Positions 25,737-34,502 of a DNA stretch of 51,518 nt are shown here, one piece after another. The notes beneath the pieces were generated by a model that did no database searches, was not told where the DNA came from, and saw only the letters and a program-made list of their open reading frames with translations. Both the position numbers and the translations under genes were made by a program. Source of the DNA: Halanaerobiales bacterium. GTDB lineage: Bacteria > Bacillota > Halanaerobiia > Halanaerobiales > DTU029. Each line of letters starts with the position of its first letter. Position 1 is the stretch's first letter. The DNA lies in the NCBI GenBank assembly GCA_022360715.1, contig JAKSCG010000141.1, forward strand, positions 1 to 51,518. Reading direction: 5' to 3'.

Positions 25737-26080
25737 GCAAAGAGGATAATGCCAAGAAGGGTTGGCGGGACATTCCGATCGGTGGTCTGATTACAGAATC
25801 CGGTAATGCGGAAAAATATCATACCGGGAGTTGGCGGATTAAAAGGCCACTCTGGAGTAGAGAGAAGTGTATTCAGTGTCTATTCTGCTGGGCATACTGC
25901 CCTGATCTGGCTATTGAGGTAGAAGACGGCCTGGTTATTGGGGTGGACTATGCTCACTGTAAAGGATGCGGTATCTGTGCTAATCAATGTCCAGCCCAGG
26001 CCCTGGAGATGATCAGTGAGGATAAAAGTGATGTCAATGATGACAAGGCAGAGGTTGACCATGAGAAAAAGACGGAATAA
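25733..26080 (+). CDS. porD: Pyruvate:ferredoxin oxidoreductase delta subunit (2x[4Fe-4S] ferredoxin)
   Basis: 115 residues with two [4Fe-4S] motifs: CIQCLFCWAYCPD and CKGCGICANQCPA. The N-terminal GWRDIPIGGLITESGNAEKY is typical of PorD. GTG start 25733 overlaps the porG stop. The acidic, lysine-rich tail (last ~20 residues) is longer than usual. It passes electrons from the PorB cluster to free ferredoxin. Confidence 0.93.
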   Translation: MSKEDNAKKGWRDIPIGGLITESGNAEKYHTGSWRIKRPLWSREKCIQCLFCWAYCPDLAIEVEDGLVIGVDYAHCKGCGICANQCPAQALEMISEDKSDVNDDKAEVDHEKKTE

Positions 26081-26094
26081 GGAGGTATTACGGT

Positions 26095-27276
26095 ATGAGT
26101 GAGCAGATTGCTTTAACCGGTAATGAAGCATTGGCCCTGGCGATGAAACAGATCAATCCTGATGTGGTAGCCGCATATCCGATCACTCCCCAGACGGAAG
26201 TAGTCCAGCTTTTTTCCCAGTTTGTGGCTGATGGGGTTGTTGATACGGAGTTTGTAACTGTTGAAAGTGAACATAGTGCGATGAGTGCAACCGTGGGGGC
26301 TTCGGCCGGGGGAGCTCGGGCGATGACAGCGACTTCTGCTAATGGATTGGCTTTAATGTGGGAAATTGTATATATCGCCGCATCTACCCGTTTGCCGATC
26401 GTAATGCCGGTTGTCAATAGGGCACTCAGCGGACCGATTAATATCCATTGTGACCACAGTGATGCAATGGGAGCCAGGGATTCGGGTTGGCTCCAATTGT
26501 TTGGGGAAAATGCCCAGGCTGCTTATGATAATGTGATTCAGGCACTGAGGATCGCTGAACATCGTGATGTAATGTTACCGGTAATGGTAAATATGGATGG
26601 TTTTATTATCAGTCATGCCGTTGAAAATATTAAACCACTGGCTGATCAGGACATCCGTGATTTCATTGGGGAATATCAGCCGGCTTATTCCTTATTAGAC
26701 CCTGATCAAACAACAACCTATGGTCCCCTGGACCTCCAGGATTTCTATTTTGAGCATAAACGTCAACAGGTTGATGGTCTGGAACATGCCCTGGAAGTAG
26801 TGCTCGATATTGGCCGGGAGTTTTATCAACTAACTGGTCGTGACTACGGTTATTTTGAAAAATACCGACTGGATGATGCCGAGATAGCCCTAATCGGACT
26901 GGCTTCGACGATGGGAACTGCCCGGGAGGCCGTAAATAATTTAAGAAAAGAGGGTATTAAGGCCGGCCTAATAAATTTGCGCTTATTTCGGCCGTTCCCG
27001 GTCCAAGCCCTCCGTGAGGCATTACAGGATATTAAAGTCCTGGGAGTAATGGATCGGGCCGACACCTTTTCTTTAAATGGGGGGCCATTATTCGGCGAAA
27101 TCCGCAATACCCTGTTTGATTTTGGGAATAAATTAAAGATTGTCAATTACATCTATGGACTGGGTGGTCGGGATATCAATCTAAGTGACCTGGAAGGGAT
27201 TTTTCGACAATTGCTTGAAGTTAAGGAAAACGGGAAGGTAAAGCAACTGGTTAACTATTATGGGGTCAGGGAATAG
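26095..27276 (+). CDS. porA: Pyruvate:ferredoxin oxidoreductase alpha subunit
   Basis: 393 residues. The pyrimidine-binding domain has AYPITPQTEVVQ, ESEHSAMSATVGASAGGARA and TSANGLALMWE, all hallmarks of POR alpha subunits; the ESEHS Glu contacts TPP. Residues ~255-390 form the transketolase C-like domain (LINLRLFRPFPVQALREAL). AAGGAGGT precedes ATG 26095. The pyruvate-type sequence and the pairing with a pyruvate-type beta subunit favour pyruvate over branched 2-oxoacids. Confidence 0.93.
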   Translation: MSEQIALTGNEALALAMKQINPDVVAAYPITPQTEVVQLFSQFVADGVVDTEFVTVESEHSAMSATVGASAGGARAMTATSANGLALMWEIVYIAASTRLPIVMPVVNRALSGPINIHCDHSDAMGARDSGWLQLFGENAQAAYDNVIQALRIAEHRDVMLPVMVNMDGFIISHAVENIKPLADQDIRDFIGEYQPAYSLLDPDQTTTYGPLDLQDFYFEHKRQQVDGLEHALEVVLDIGREFYQLTGRDYGYFEKYRLDDAEIALIGLASTMGTAREAVNNLRKEGIKAGLINLRLFRPFPVQALREALQDIKVLGVMDRADTFSLNGGPLFGEIRNTLFDFGNKLKIVNYIYGLGGRDINLSDLEGIFRQLLEVKENGKVKQLVNYYGVRE

Positions 27277-27285
27277 GAGGATAAA

Positions 27286-28212
27286 ATGGTTAAATTAAAG
27301 GATTTAACTAAAAATAAGGGGCTATTATCAGGAGGGCACCGGCTTTGTCAGGGTTGCGGTGCTTCAGTAATTGTCCATCAGGCGCTGCAAGTGGTGGAAA
27401 ACCCGGTAGTAATTGCGGTAGCTACCGGTTGTCTTGAGGTATCGACCACAATCTATCCCTTTACTGCCTGGCGGACTTCTTTTATCCACAATGCCTTTGA
27501 AAATGCTGCTTCTACCCTGAGTGGGGTTGAAACTGCTTATCGTTCTTTAAAAAAACAGGGAAAGCTAGCAGCGGATTATAATTTTATTGCCTTTGGCGGG
27601 GACGGCGGGACGTATGATATCGGCTTCCAGGCCCTTTCCGGGGCGATGGAAAGAGGGCATCGTCTCTTATATATCTGTTATGACAACGGTGCCTATATGA
27701 ATACCGGGATCCAACGGTCCAGTGCAACCCCCTGGGGGGCTAATACCACTACCAGTCCTGTCGGCAAGGTAATTCCGGGGAAAAAGCAGTATCGCAAGGA
27801 GTTGACTGAGATTATTGCCGCCCATAATGTACCTTATGTCGCCCAGGCTTCACCTTATCACTGGAAGGATTTTAGCAGAAAGGTAAAAAAGGCTTTGGAA
27901 GTAGCCGGTCCCTCCTTTATTAATGTTTTATCGGTCTGTCCGCGGGGGTGGAGAACAGCCGAGAATAAGGGGATGGAGATCACTAAAATTGCTGTTGAAA
28001 CCAATGTCTGGCCTTTATATGAGATCGAGGATGGGGAATATCATATTACCTATAAACCTAAAAAAGCGAGACCGGTTATTGAATGGTTGAAACCCCAGGG
28101 AAGGTTCAAACATTTATTTGCGGAAGCCAATACTGGGATGGTGGAACAGATCCAACAGCATGTTAATCGACGCTGGCAGAAGTTGTTGAAACTGTCAGGT
28201 CAAGCACAATGA
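27286..28212 (+). CDS. porB: Pyruvate:ferredoxin oxidoreductase beta subunit
   Basis: 308 residues. TPP site: GDGGTYDIGFQALSGAMERG plus CYDNGAYMNTGIQRSSATP; the NTGIQRS stretch is characteristic of pyruvate-type beta subunits. Cysteines for the [4Fe-4S] cluster: CQGCGA near residues 22-25, C51 in ATGCLE and the later SVCPRGW. ATG 27286 after AGGAGG, 9 bp after porA. Last gene of the porGDAB operon; the next ~210 bp to the CBS gene hold a possible promoter at 28356 but no gene. Confidence 0.93.
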   Translation: MVKLKDLTKNKGLLSGGHRLCQGCGASVIVHQALQVVENPVVIAVATGCLEVSTTIYPFTAWRTSFIHNAFENAASTLSGVETAYRSLKKQGKLAADYNFIAFGGDGGTYDIGFQALSGAMERGHRLLYICYDNGAYMNTGIQRSSATPWGANTTTSPVGKVIPGKKQYRKELTEIIAAHNVPYVAQASPYHWKDFSRKVKKALEVAGPSFINVLSVCPRGWRTAENKGMEITKIAVETNVWPLYEIEDGEYHITYKPKKARPVIEWLKPQGRFKHLFAEANTGMVEQIQQHVNRRWQKLLKLSGQAQ

Positions 28213-28355
28213 AAAAAGGCTTTCTGGGTCAATTCGTCCTTTATTCTACATAAAGATACATTCAAGTTAAAGTTAAAGTTCAAGTATCCCCGAAAATTAT
28301 GGCAAATAAACTAAGTTGTGCTTACTAAATTTACCCGAAGATACCATAAAAATTT

Positions 28356-28384
28356 TTGTCAATTTATGATCCTATGATTAAAAC
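28356..28384 (+). promoter_or_regulatory. Possible promoter of the CBS-domain gene
   Basis: TTGTCA (28356-28361), 17-bp spacer, TAAAAC (28379-28384), 42 bp before ATG 28426. Moderate match to consensus. Confidence 0.4.
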
Positions 28385-28425
28385 TAATATTTTTTACACA
28401 AGCTAATAAAAAGGAGGGTGATAAA

Positions 28426-28851
28426 ATGCGAGCAAGAGATATCATGACAAGCGAGGTTAAAAGCTTAAATCCCAATTCCACAGTCCGGGATGCTGCCCAA
28501 ATCATGAAGGAGCTAAATGTCGGGTCTGTTCCGGTGCTTGAGGGCAATAAACCGGTCGGGATGATTACTGATCGGGATATTGCGATCCGTAATGTAGCCA
28601 ATGCCGGTGATGTCAATACCCCGGTTAGCCAGGTTATGACCGGAGATGTAGTTTTTGCTACTCCGGAAATGGCTGAGCATGAAGTAGCTCGTTTGATGGC
28701 CGAAAACCAGATCAGACGTCTACCGGTGGTTGATAACGGGAGTATGGTTGGAATTATAGCCCTTGGGGACCTGGCAGTTAATTCCAGGTCAGATCTGGAG
28801 GCTGGAAAAGCCCTTTCCACCATTTCCGTTCCCAGTGAACCGAAAAGATAA
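28426..28851 (+). CDS. Two-CBS-domain protein (YhcV-like)
   Basis: 141 residues made of a CBS pair: MRARDIMTSEVKSLNPNSTV ... VGMITDRDIAIRNVA and VSQVMTGDVVFATPEMAEHE ... IRRLPVVDNGSMVGIIALGD. This compact form, with TDRDI and ALGDLA at the ends of the two motifs, resembles B. subtilis YhcV. The likely ligand is an adenine nucleotide; the target is unknown. A strong ribosome site (AAGGAGGGTG) precedes ATG 28426. Monocistronic, between porB and the valS leader. Confidence 0.88.
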   Translation: MRARDIMTSEVKSLNPNSTVRDAAQIMKELNVGSVPVLEGNKPVGMITDRDIAIRNVANAGDVNTPVSQVMTGDVVFATPEMAEHEVARLMAENQIRRLPVVDNGSMVGIIALGDLAVNSRSDLEAGKALSTISVPSEPKR

Positions 28852-28872
28852 AATATTTTTCCTGAATTTTGC

Positions 28873-28901
28873 TTGACATTTTTATTTGACTATGCTAATA
28901 T
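28873..28901 (+). promoter_or_regulatory. Sigma-A promoter of the valS T-box leader
   Basis: TTGACA (28873-28878), 17-bp spacer, TAATAT (28896-28901). Transcription would start near 28908, just before Stem I of the T-box. Confidence 0.8.
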
Positions 28902-28914
28902 AAACAAAATATTT

Positions 28915-29189
28915 ATCGTTACAGGCCAGGATCGGGAAGAGTAAGCATTGCTTGAAACAAAGAGAGTCAGTGGCCGGTGTAAACTGACATGATGGAATGC
29001 CGAAGGTAGCCCGTGAGCTGCAGAGCTGAATTATCAAGTAGGTTTCTGCCGGGATCTTACCGTTAAAAAAGAGGGGTATTGATCTTTTTTAAAATCTGTA
29101 CCTGATCAATGAGCGGGTTTTTGAACCAACTCAGGTGGTACCACGGAAGTAAACCTTTCGTCCTGAATACAGGATGAGAGGTTTTTTTG
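28915..29189 (+). promoter_or_regulatory. T-box riboswitch upstream of valS
   Basis: The leader has Stem I with AGTA (28950-28953) and AGAGAGTCAG, and a GCTGAA S-turn partner near 29025-29030. The antiterminator T-box AGGTGGTACCACGG is at 29133-29146. The terminator hairpin (CCTTTCGTCCTG / CAGGATGAGAGG, 29153-29181) is followed by seven T residues. Uncharged tRNA binding should allow read-through into the synthetase gene. The specifier codon was not identified with confidence: a GTA occurs at 29038-29040, but the bases just after GCTGAA read TTATCA. Confidence 0.92.
29151..29188 (+). terminator. T-box terminator before valS
   Basis: The hairpin CCTTTCGTCCTG-AATA-CAGGATGAGAGG has a few wobble pairs or mismatches and is followed by TTTTTTT. 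It is mutually exclusive with the antiterminator containing the T-box sequence. Confidence 0.88.
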
Positions 29190-29252
29190 ATTTTAGCAGT
29201 TATGTGCCAAGCAGGCTAAAGGATCGGCCAATTTTGACGGAGGTGATTGGTA

Positions 29253-31667
29253 GTGTTGCCCGCTAAATATGATTTTCAAAAAAGCGAAAAAAGGTGGCAG
29301 GAGTACTGGGAAAAAGAAGGTATTTTTAAATTTGACCGGGCAGGGGAGGGACCGCTCTATTCGATTGACACACCACCGCCAACAGTTAGCGGTGCTATGC
29401 ATATTGGGCATATTTATTCCTATACCCAAATCGAAATAATTGCCAGGTTTTGGCGGATGAAAGGATATCGGGTTTTCTTTCCTTTTGGGTTTGATGATAA
29501 CGGTTTGGCAACAGAAAGATTAGTTGAAAAGAAGAAGGGTATTAAAGCCGGTAATTTCAAAAGAGAGGATTTCCGTAAGCTCTGTCTTGAGCTTACGGAA
29601 GAATATGAAGAAAAATTTAAAAAACTTTGGCAAAGTGTTGGATTTAGCGTGGACTGGAGTCTGGAATATTCAACAATTAATAGCCAAGCAAGATATATTT
29701 CACAGCTTTCTTTTCTTGATCTCTATCACAAAGGACGAATTTACCGGGAGAAAACCCCGGTACTCTGGTGTGGTAACTGTCAGACCTCAATTGCCCAGGC
29801 TGAGCTTGATTTGAAAGAAAAAGTGACCCTTTTTAACTATCTAGGATTTAAAACAAACTCCGGTGAGGATTTGCTGATCGCTACTACTCGTCCCGAACTA
29901 TTACCGGCCTGTGTCGCCATTTTGATTCATCCGGCCGACCAGAAAAACGCACACTTAATCGGGAAGAAAGCGATCGTACCCCTTTTCCAGCGGGAAGTAC
30001 CTATTCTCGGCGACCAAGCTGTCGATCGAGAGATCGGTAGTGGTATAGTGATGTGTTGTACCTTTGGAGACCAACAGGATATCAAATGGTGGCGGAAGTA
30101 TAAGCTTCCCCTAAATGAAATTATTGATCGAGAGGGGAAGGTTAAGAAGGCAATTGCTTATATTGGCGGACTAAAATTGGCCTCTGCCCGAAAAAAAATT
30201 CTTGAAGAATTGGAGCTGAGGGGTTTTCTATTTAAACAAGAACCTTTAAAACATCAGCTGACTTGCCATGAAAGGTGTGAATCCCCGGTAGAATTTATCT
30301 CGTCCGAGCAGTGGTATATCAAGATTATGGATCAAAAAAAGGAGCTATGGCAAGCAGGAGAAGAGATCAACTGGCATCCCGTTTATATGAAGCACCGCTA
30401 TCAACAGTGGGTCGCTAATTTACAGTGGGATTGGTGTATTTCCCGACAGCGTTTTTTCGGTGTTCCTTTCCCGGTCTGGTATTGTAAGGAATGTGGGCAG
30501 GTCCTGCTGGCAGATCAAAAACAGCTTCCGGTTAACCCGCTGGAAGATAAACCGCTTCATTCCTGCCGATGTGGTTCAACTGGTTTTACAGCTGAGTCAG
30601 ATGTAATGGATACCTGGGCTACATCTTCGCTAACACCGTTGATTAATGCTGGTTGGCAGGGAGGCAAAGAGCTGCTCAATCCGCTTTTGCCGATGAATTT
30701 AAGACCGCAGGCCCACGATATTATCAGGACCTGGACCTTTTATACTATTGTTAAAACCCTTTACCATTTTAAAAAGCTTCCCTGGCAAGACATTATGATC
30801 AGCGGGTTTGTTCTGGCCGGTAAAAAGCAAAAACTCAGTAAATCGAAAGGTAATACCGGTAAAACCCCGCCAGAGCTGATCAGTAAGTATTCGGCTGATG
30901 TGATCCGCTTGTGGGCGGGCTCAGCCAATCTGGGGGCAGATATCTTCTTTTCCGAAGCAGGGATCCGCGACAATCAGAAGTTGCCGATCAAACTATGGAA
31001 TGCTGCCCGTTTTTCCCTGCAACACTTGCAGGGATTCAACTGTTTTGATCCAATTGATTTTGAATGTATCGATCGCTGGATTATTCAGCGAGCACAGCGA
31101 AGCCAGCAAAAGGTAACTGCTTACCTGGAAAGATTTGAGATCAGTCAGGCCCGCGAAGAATTAGCTCACTTGTTTTGGAGTGACTTCTGTGACAACTACC
31201 TTGAGATTATTAAAGAAAGATTATATCAGCCGGAAGTCAGAGGAAAAGAAGCCCGTCTTTCTGCCCAGCAAACCCTCTATATTGTCCTATTAAATATCTT
31301 AAAGATGCATGCTATTTTTATCCCGCATCTAACTGAAGAGATTTATCAGGATTATTATCGAAGTAGAGAAGGAATCCGCTCAATTCACCTGTTGCCCTGG
31401 GGCTTTGCTCCAGAAAGCTCAGTCGAAGAGGGGATAAACGAAGTCGGGGATGATTTTATTAAACTATTAGGTCAAATAAGGAAGTATAAAACTGAACGGG
31501 GGTTATCACTGGGCCAAGAGCTAAACAAAGTATTAATTGATTATCCGGAGAATAATTATCATATTTTTGCCCGGACCTTAGCTGACTTAAAGGCAGTCAG
31601 CCGGGCAAAAGTGATCGAAATGAAGAAGCACTCCGGTAATGAGCCGCTGGTAGAGATATCTTTGTAA
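29253..31667 (+). CDS. valS: Valyl-tRNA synthetase (Rickettsia/archaeal-like type)
   Basis: About 804 residues. The class I motifs are MHIGH (HIGH) after PPPTVSG, and KLSKSKGN (KMSKS). GFDDNGLATERLVEKK corresponds to the FDDNGLPTERLVE motif of the Rickettsia/archaeal branch of ValRS. The editing (CP1) domain has ATTRPELLPACVAI, and a CxxC zinc pair (LWCGNCQT) is present. It lacks the long C-terminal coiled coil of common bacterial ValRS. GTG 29253 is chosen because GGAGGTGA is at 29239-29246; TTG 29247 is too close. It may be the second valS copy of the genome, controlled by the T-box. One deviation is Ala in place of Pro in NGLATE. Confidence 0.85.
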   Translation: MLPAKYDFQKSEKRWQEYWEKEGIFKFDRAGEGPLYSIDTPPPTVSGAMHIGHIYSYTQIEIIARFWRMKGYRVFFPFGFDDNGLATERLVEKKKGIKAGNFKREDFRKLCLELTEEYEEKFKKLWQSVGFSVDWSLEYSTINSQARYISQLSFLDLYHKGRIYREKTPVLWCGNCQTSIAQAELDLKEKVTLFNYLGFKTNSGEDLLIATTRPELLPACVAILIHPADQKNAHLIGKKAIVPLFQREVPILGDQAVDREIGSGIVMCCTFGDQQDIKWWRKYKLPLNEIIDREGKVKKAIAYIGGLKLASARKKILEELELRGFLFKQEPLKHQLTCHERCESPVEFISSEQWYIKIMDQKKELWQAGEEINWHPVYMKHRYQQWVANLQWDWCISRQRFFGVPFPVWYCKECGQVLLADQKQLPVNPLEDKPLHSCRCGSTGFTAESDVMDTWATSSLTPLINAGWQGGKELLNPLLPMNLRPQAHDIIRTWTFYTIVKTLYHFKKLPWQDIMISGFVLAGKKQKLSKSKGNTGKTPPELISKYSADVIRLWAGSANLGADIFFSEAGIRDNQKLPIKLWNAARFSLQHLQGFNCFDPIDFECIDRWIIQRAQRSQQKVTAYLERFEISQAREELAHLFWSDFCDNYLEIIKERLYQPEVRGKEARLSAQQTLYIVLLNILKMHAIFIPHLTEEIYQDYYRSREGIRSIHLLPWGFAPESSVEEGINEVGDDFIKLLGQIRKYKTERGLSLGQELNKVLIDYPENNYHIFARTLADLKAVSRAKVIEMKKHSGNEPLVEISL

Positions 31668-31675
31668 ACAAACTA

Positions 31676-31712
31676 AATTCCCATCTTTTAATTGAAGAGA
31701 TGGGAATTTTTA
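31676..31712 (+). terminator. Intrinsic terminator after valS
   Basis: AATTCCCATCT ... AGATGGGAATT is an 11-bp perfect stem with an 11-base loop, followed by a short T run. Confidence 0.88.
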
Positions 31713-31738
31713 TATTTAAGTTAGTTTTAAAAAATAAT

Positions 31739-31767
31739 TTGACAATTAGTAAAATTAGTAGTATTAT
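31739..31767 (+). promoter_or_regulatory. Sigma-A promoter of the ROK/sugar operon
   Basis: TTGACA (31739-31744), 17-bp spacer, TATTAT (31762-31767). The ~80 bp between it and the ROK gene is rich in AATTAAT/ATTAATT half-sites (for example 31793-31818) that could be ROK repressor sites. Confidence 0.75.
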
Positions 31768-31850
31768 ATAATTAACTCAAGCAATTAATTCACTTAATTT
31801 ATTAGTTTGATTAATTATACATAAATTAGAAAATAGGGAGTTGGGATCAA

Positions 31851-33062
31851 TTGAAAGATATAACCGGGAGAAATAAAACAAATATGCAACTCGATAATCG
31901 TTCCTTATTATTAAGCTTAATTAAAAATAATGAAAATATCTGTCGAAAAGACCTGGCCGAATTAAGTGGGTTGACCGGCGCAGCCGTAACCAACTTAATT
32001 AGGGCTTTAGTTGAAGTAGGAATTGTATCTGAACACAGAGATTATCAAGGTACTCGTAGTAGAAATGCGATTTCTTTAAAAATTAATTATGAGAAATATC
32101 TAATTATCGGAGTTAGTTTTAGAAGGGGTTCAATTAACTACGGGGTGGCTGATTTAAGTGGGAAAGTTTTAAAAAGACATGAGTTATTTTTAGACCTAGA
32201 TCAATCAGTAGATCATGTTTTTACCGCTTTATCTACGGCAATTGATAATTGTCTGGAAGAGTTTGCAGAAAAAGGTACTATTGTCGGTCTGGGATTAGCC
32301 AGTCCCGGTCCGATTAATAACAAAAAGGGCCAAATTTCTTTTTTAACAAATGTTGAAGGATGGAAAGATGTCCCGATTAAAAAGTATTTCCAGGATAGAT
32401 ATGACTTTCCGGTGATTTTAATTGAAGCTGCCAATGCAACGGCAATTGCCGAAAAGTGGTTTGGCTGCGCCCAGGATAGTAAAAACTTTATTTCTGTTCT
32501 GGTTAGTAAAGGGGTAGGAGCCGGTATAGTACTAAATAATAATCTTTACTACGGAAACGCTGGTTATGCCGGTGAAATTGGTCATGCCAGTATAAATTAT
32601 AATGGGCCGTTATGTCAATGCGGGAATAGAGGGTGTCTTGAGCTATATTGTTCTACCTTGACATTACTAAAAAGAGCACAGGCTGTTTATGGAACAAAAT
32701 TGTTGAAAAAAATTGATGATCTTTTCCGATTTAGTAACGGGAATAATCAGGAGTTAATTAATTTAGTTAAAGAGAACGGACAGTATTTAGGATATGCGAT
32801 TGTAAATATAATCAATTCTTTTAATCCGGAACTGATTGTAATAAATAGTGAGATTAAGCATTTCGGTGATATCTGGTTGCAGGCGATAAATTCATCAGTT
32901 AATAGCCGCTTACTCCCGGAGAGTTTTTCCGATATTGCAATAAAATATTCGGCACTTGATAATGATCCGGTCTTCTTAGGTGCAATTGCGATGGTTTGTG
33001 AATATGTCTTTAATAAGCCTCAGCTGGGTTATTTTAAGGAGAAAGAAAAAATCACTTCATAA
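31851..33062 (+). CDS. ROK-family transcriptional regulator (XylR/NagC type)
   Basis: 403 residues. The N-terminal winged helix reads NICRKDLAELSGLTGAAVTN, followed by a ROK sugar-kinase-like domain with ISVLVSKGVGAGIVLNN and GEIGHASINYNG. The zinc motif CQCGNRGCLE is complete. Length and zinc motif fit XylR/NagC repressors whose ROK part binds the sugar inducer. TTG 31851 has GGGAG 11 bp upstream; an ATG in frame at 31884 is the alternative. As first gene behind the operon promoter it probably controls the downstream importer and catabolic genes. Confidence 0.88.
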   Translation: MKDITGRNKTNMQLDNRSLLLSLIKNNENICRKDLAELSGLTGAAVTNLIRALVEVGIVSEHRDYQGTRSRNAISLKINYEKYLIIGVSFRRGSINYGVADLSGKVLKRHELFLDLDQSVDHVFTALSTAIDNCLEEFAEKGTIVGLGLASPGPINNKKGQISFLTNVEGWKDVPIKKYFQDRYDFPVILIEAANATAIAEKWFGCAQDSKNFISVLVSKGVGAGIVLNNNLYYGNAGYAGEIGHASINYNGPLCQCGNRGCLELYCSTLTLLKRAQAVYGTKLLKKIDDLFRFSNGNNQELINLVKENGQYLGYAIVNIINSFNPELIVINSEIKHFGDIWLQAINSSVNSRLLPESFSDIAIKYSALDNDPVFLGAIAMVCEYVFNKPQLGYFKEKEKITS

Positions 33063-33146
33063 ACTAATAAGCTTTACATTTAATAGAAAAAGGGGGTGAA
33101 TTTAAAGTATTTAATTTTAGTCGCATTTAAAATTTGGAGGTAAAAA

Positions 33147-34409
33147 ATGAAAAAAGATATTTATTTTGTATTGGTAATAGCTTTTTTATTAATGTTTGTT
33201 ACATCAAGTGTCTTGGCTGCAAAAACAACAATTAGATTTAATTTTTTCGGTAACTTAAATGAAATCGAAGTAGCCAAAGAGTGGATTAGTGATTTTGAGC
33301 GGCAGAATCCGGATCTCAAAGTAGAATTTGAGAGTATCGGGAGTAGTGAGCTTAGCACTAAAATGTTGACATCACATCTGGGAGGAAATGCACCTGATGT
33401 GACCAGGATGACCCATGCTTATGGACAGAGTTGGGCCAGTAAAGGAATTTTACTCGATTTAACTGAGTTTCTTACTAATGATCACAGTTTTCTTAATGAT
33501 TTTGAGCAAGGTTGTTTAAATATCTATAATTATAACGGAAAACAGTATGGATTACCCCATACCTTAATGTGTAGAGCTTTACTATACAATAAAGATCTCT
33601 TTGATCAGGCCGGAGTTGAGTATCCAAATACTGACTGGACATGGACAGATTTTGCTGAGGCAGCTCAGCAATTGACGGTAAGAAAAAGTGGTAGAGTAAG
33701 CCAATGGGGATTTCAGTTAGCCCCCCATGTTCCCGGCATGTTTTCTTTATTCCTCGAGCAAGCCGGCGGACAATTCTATAATAATACAAGGGACAGAGTT
33801 ACCTTCAATACAAGAGCCGGTCTAGCAGTACTTAATTTTTGGAGGGAATTAATCTATCAGTATCAAGCCTCTCCCCCCCTGGCAGTTGGTTCTCAGCTAA
33901 ACCATGAACAGGCTTTTAAATTAGGGAAAGTTGCTATGATCATAACAGGACCGTGGAATAGACCGGTTTTAGCAAAGGAAGCGCCGGAACTTAATTATGG
34001 TGTTGCTGAACTACCTTATTATAAAGAACGTTCCAATAACTATCTGGGCGATGGAATTGGTATCTGGTCAGGGACTAAAAGTAAAGAGGCTGCCTGGCGA
34101 CTGGTCCGTTTTATTATGGAAAAAGAACAACAGAGTTTATGGTGGAATACATTGCATAGTCACTTCCCGGTTACTACCACTAGTTTAAACTATTTAATGG
34201 AGCAAGGACTTAAAGATGATCAACTGGCGATCCCATTTATTAAAGGACTTGAATATTCCAGAGCTGATATGTGGCACCCTCAATTCTTAGAATTACAACC
34301 GGTTCTTGTTCGTGAAATTCAAGCTGTCCTGGATGAAGGTATTGCTAAAGATCCGGTCCGGGCGTTATCAGACGCGGAGATTAAAATTAATAATATTTTA
34401 GCTGAATGA
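33147..34409 (+). CDS. Sugar ABC transporter substrate-binding protein
   Basis: 420 residues, family 1 extracellular solute-binding protein. Signal peptide: MKKDIYFVLVIAFLLMFVTS with cleavage after VLA-A, no lipobox cysteine. The mature part has the family pattern TIRFNFFGNLNEIEVAKEWI, YGLPHTLMCRALLYNKDLF and NYLGDGIGIWSGTKSKEAAW. It captures an oligosaccharide or sugar outside the membrane for the two permeases downstream. TTGGAGG ribosome site. No ATPase gene is in this operon, so a shared MsmX-type ATPase encoded elsewhere is implied. Confidence 0.92.
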   Translation: MKKDIYFVLVIAFLLMFVTSSVLAAKTTIRFNFFGNLNEIEVAKEWISDFERQNPDLKVEFESIGSSELSTKMLTSHLGGNAPDVTRMTHAYGQSWASKGILLDLTEFLTNDHSFLNDFEQGCLNIYNYNGKQYGLPHTLMCRALLYNKDLFDQAGVEYPNTDWTWTDFAEAAQQLTVRKSGRVSQWGFQLAPHVPGMFSLFLEQAGGQFYNNTRDRVTFNTRAGLAVLNFWRELIYQYQASPPLAVGSQLNHEQAFKLGKVAMIITGPWNRPVLAKEAPELNYGVAELPYYKERSNNYLGDGIGIWSGTKSKEAAWRLVRFIMEKEQQSLWWNTLHSHFPVTTTSLNYLMEQGLKDDQLAIPFIKGLEYSRADMWHPQFLELQPVLVREIQAVLDEGIAKDPVRALSDAEIKINNILAE

Positions 34410-34456
34410 ATTTAAAGTAACGATTAGTAGCAGTGAGATTAATTTAAAATAAAGAG

Positions 34457-34479
34457 GGAGGGAGTGTCAGGCTCCCTCC
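34457..34479 (+). promoter_or_regulatory. Intergenic stem-loop between binding protein and permease genes
   Basis: GGAGGGAG-TGTCAGG-CTCCCTCC forms an 8-bp GC-rich stem without a T run. Such hairpins after binding-protein genes usually protect the upstream mRNA or partly attenuate, giving excess binding protein over permease. Confidence 0.65.
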
Positions 34480-34502
34480 TGCAAGTTGAGGAGGGGATGA
34501 TT

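Noticed and set aside
28262..28284. Short repeats AAGTTAAAGTTAAAGTTCAAG after porB
   Set aside because: Only ~6-bp units repeated three times; too short for CRISPR, and no protein-binding context.
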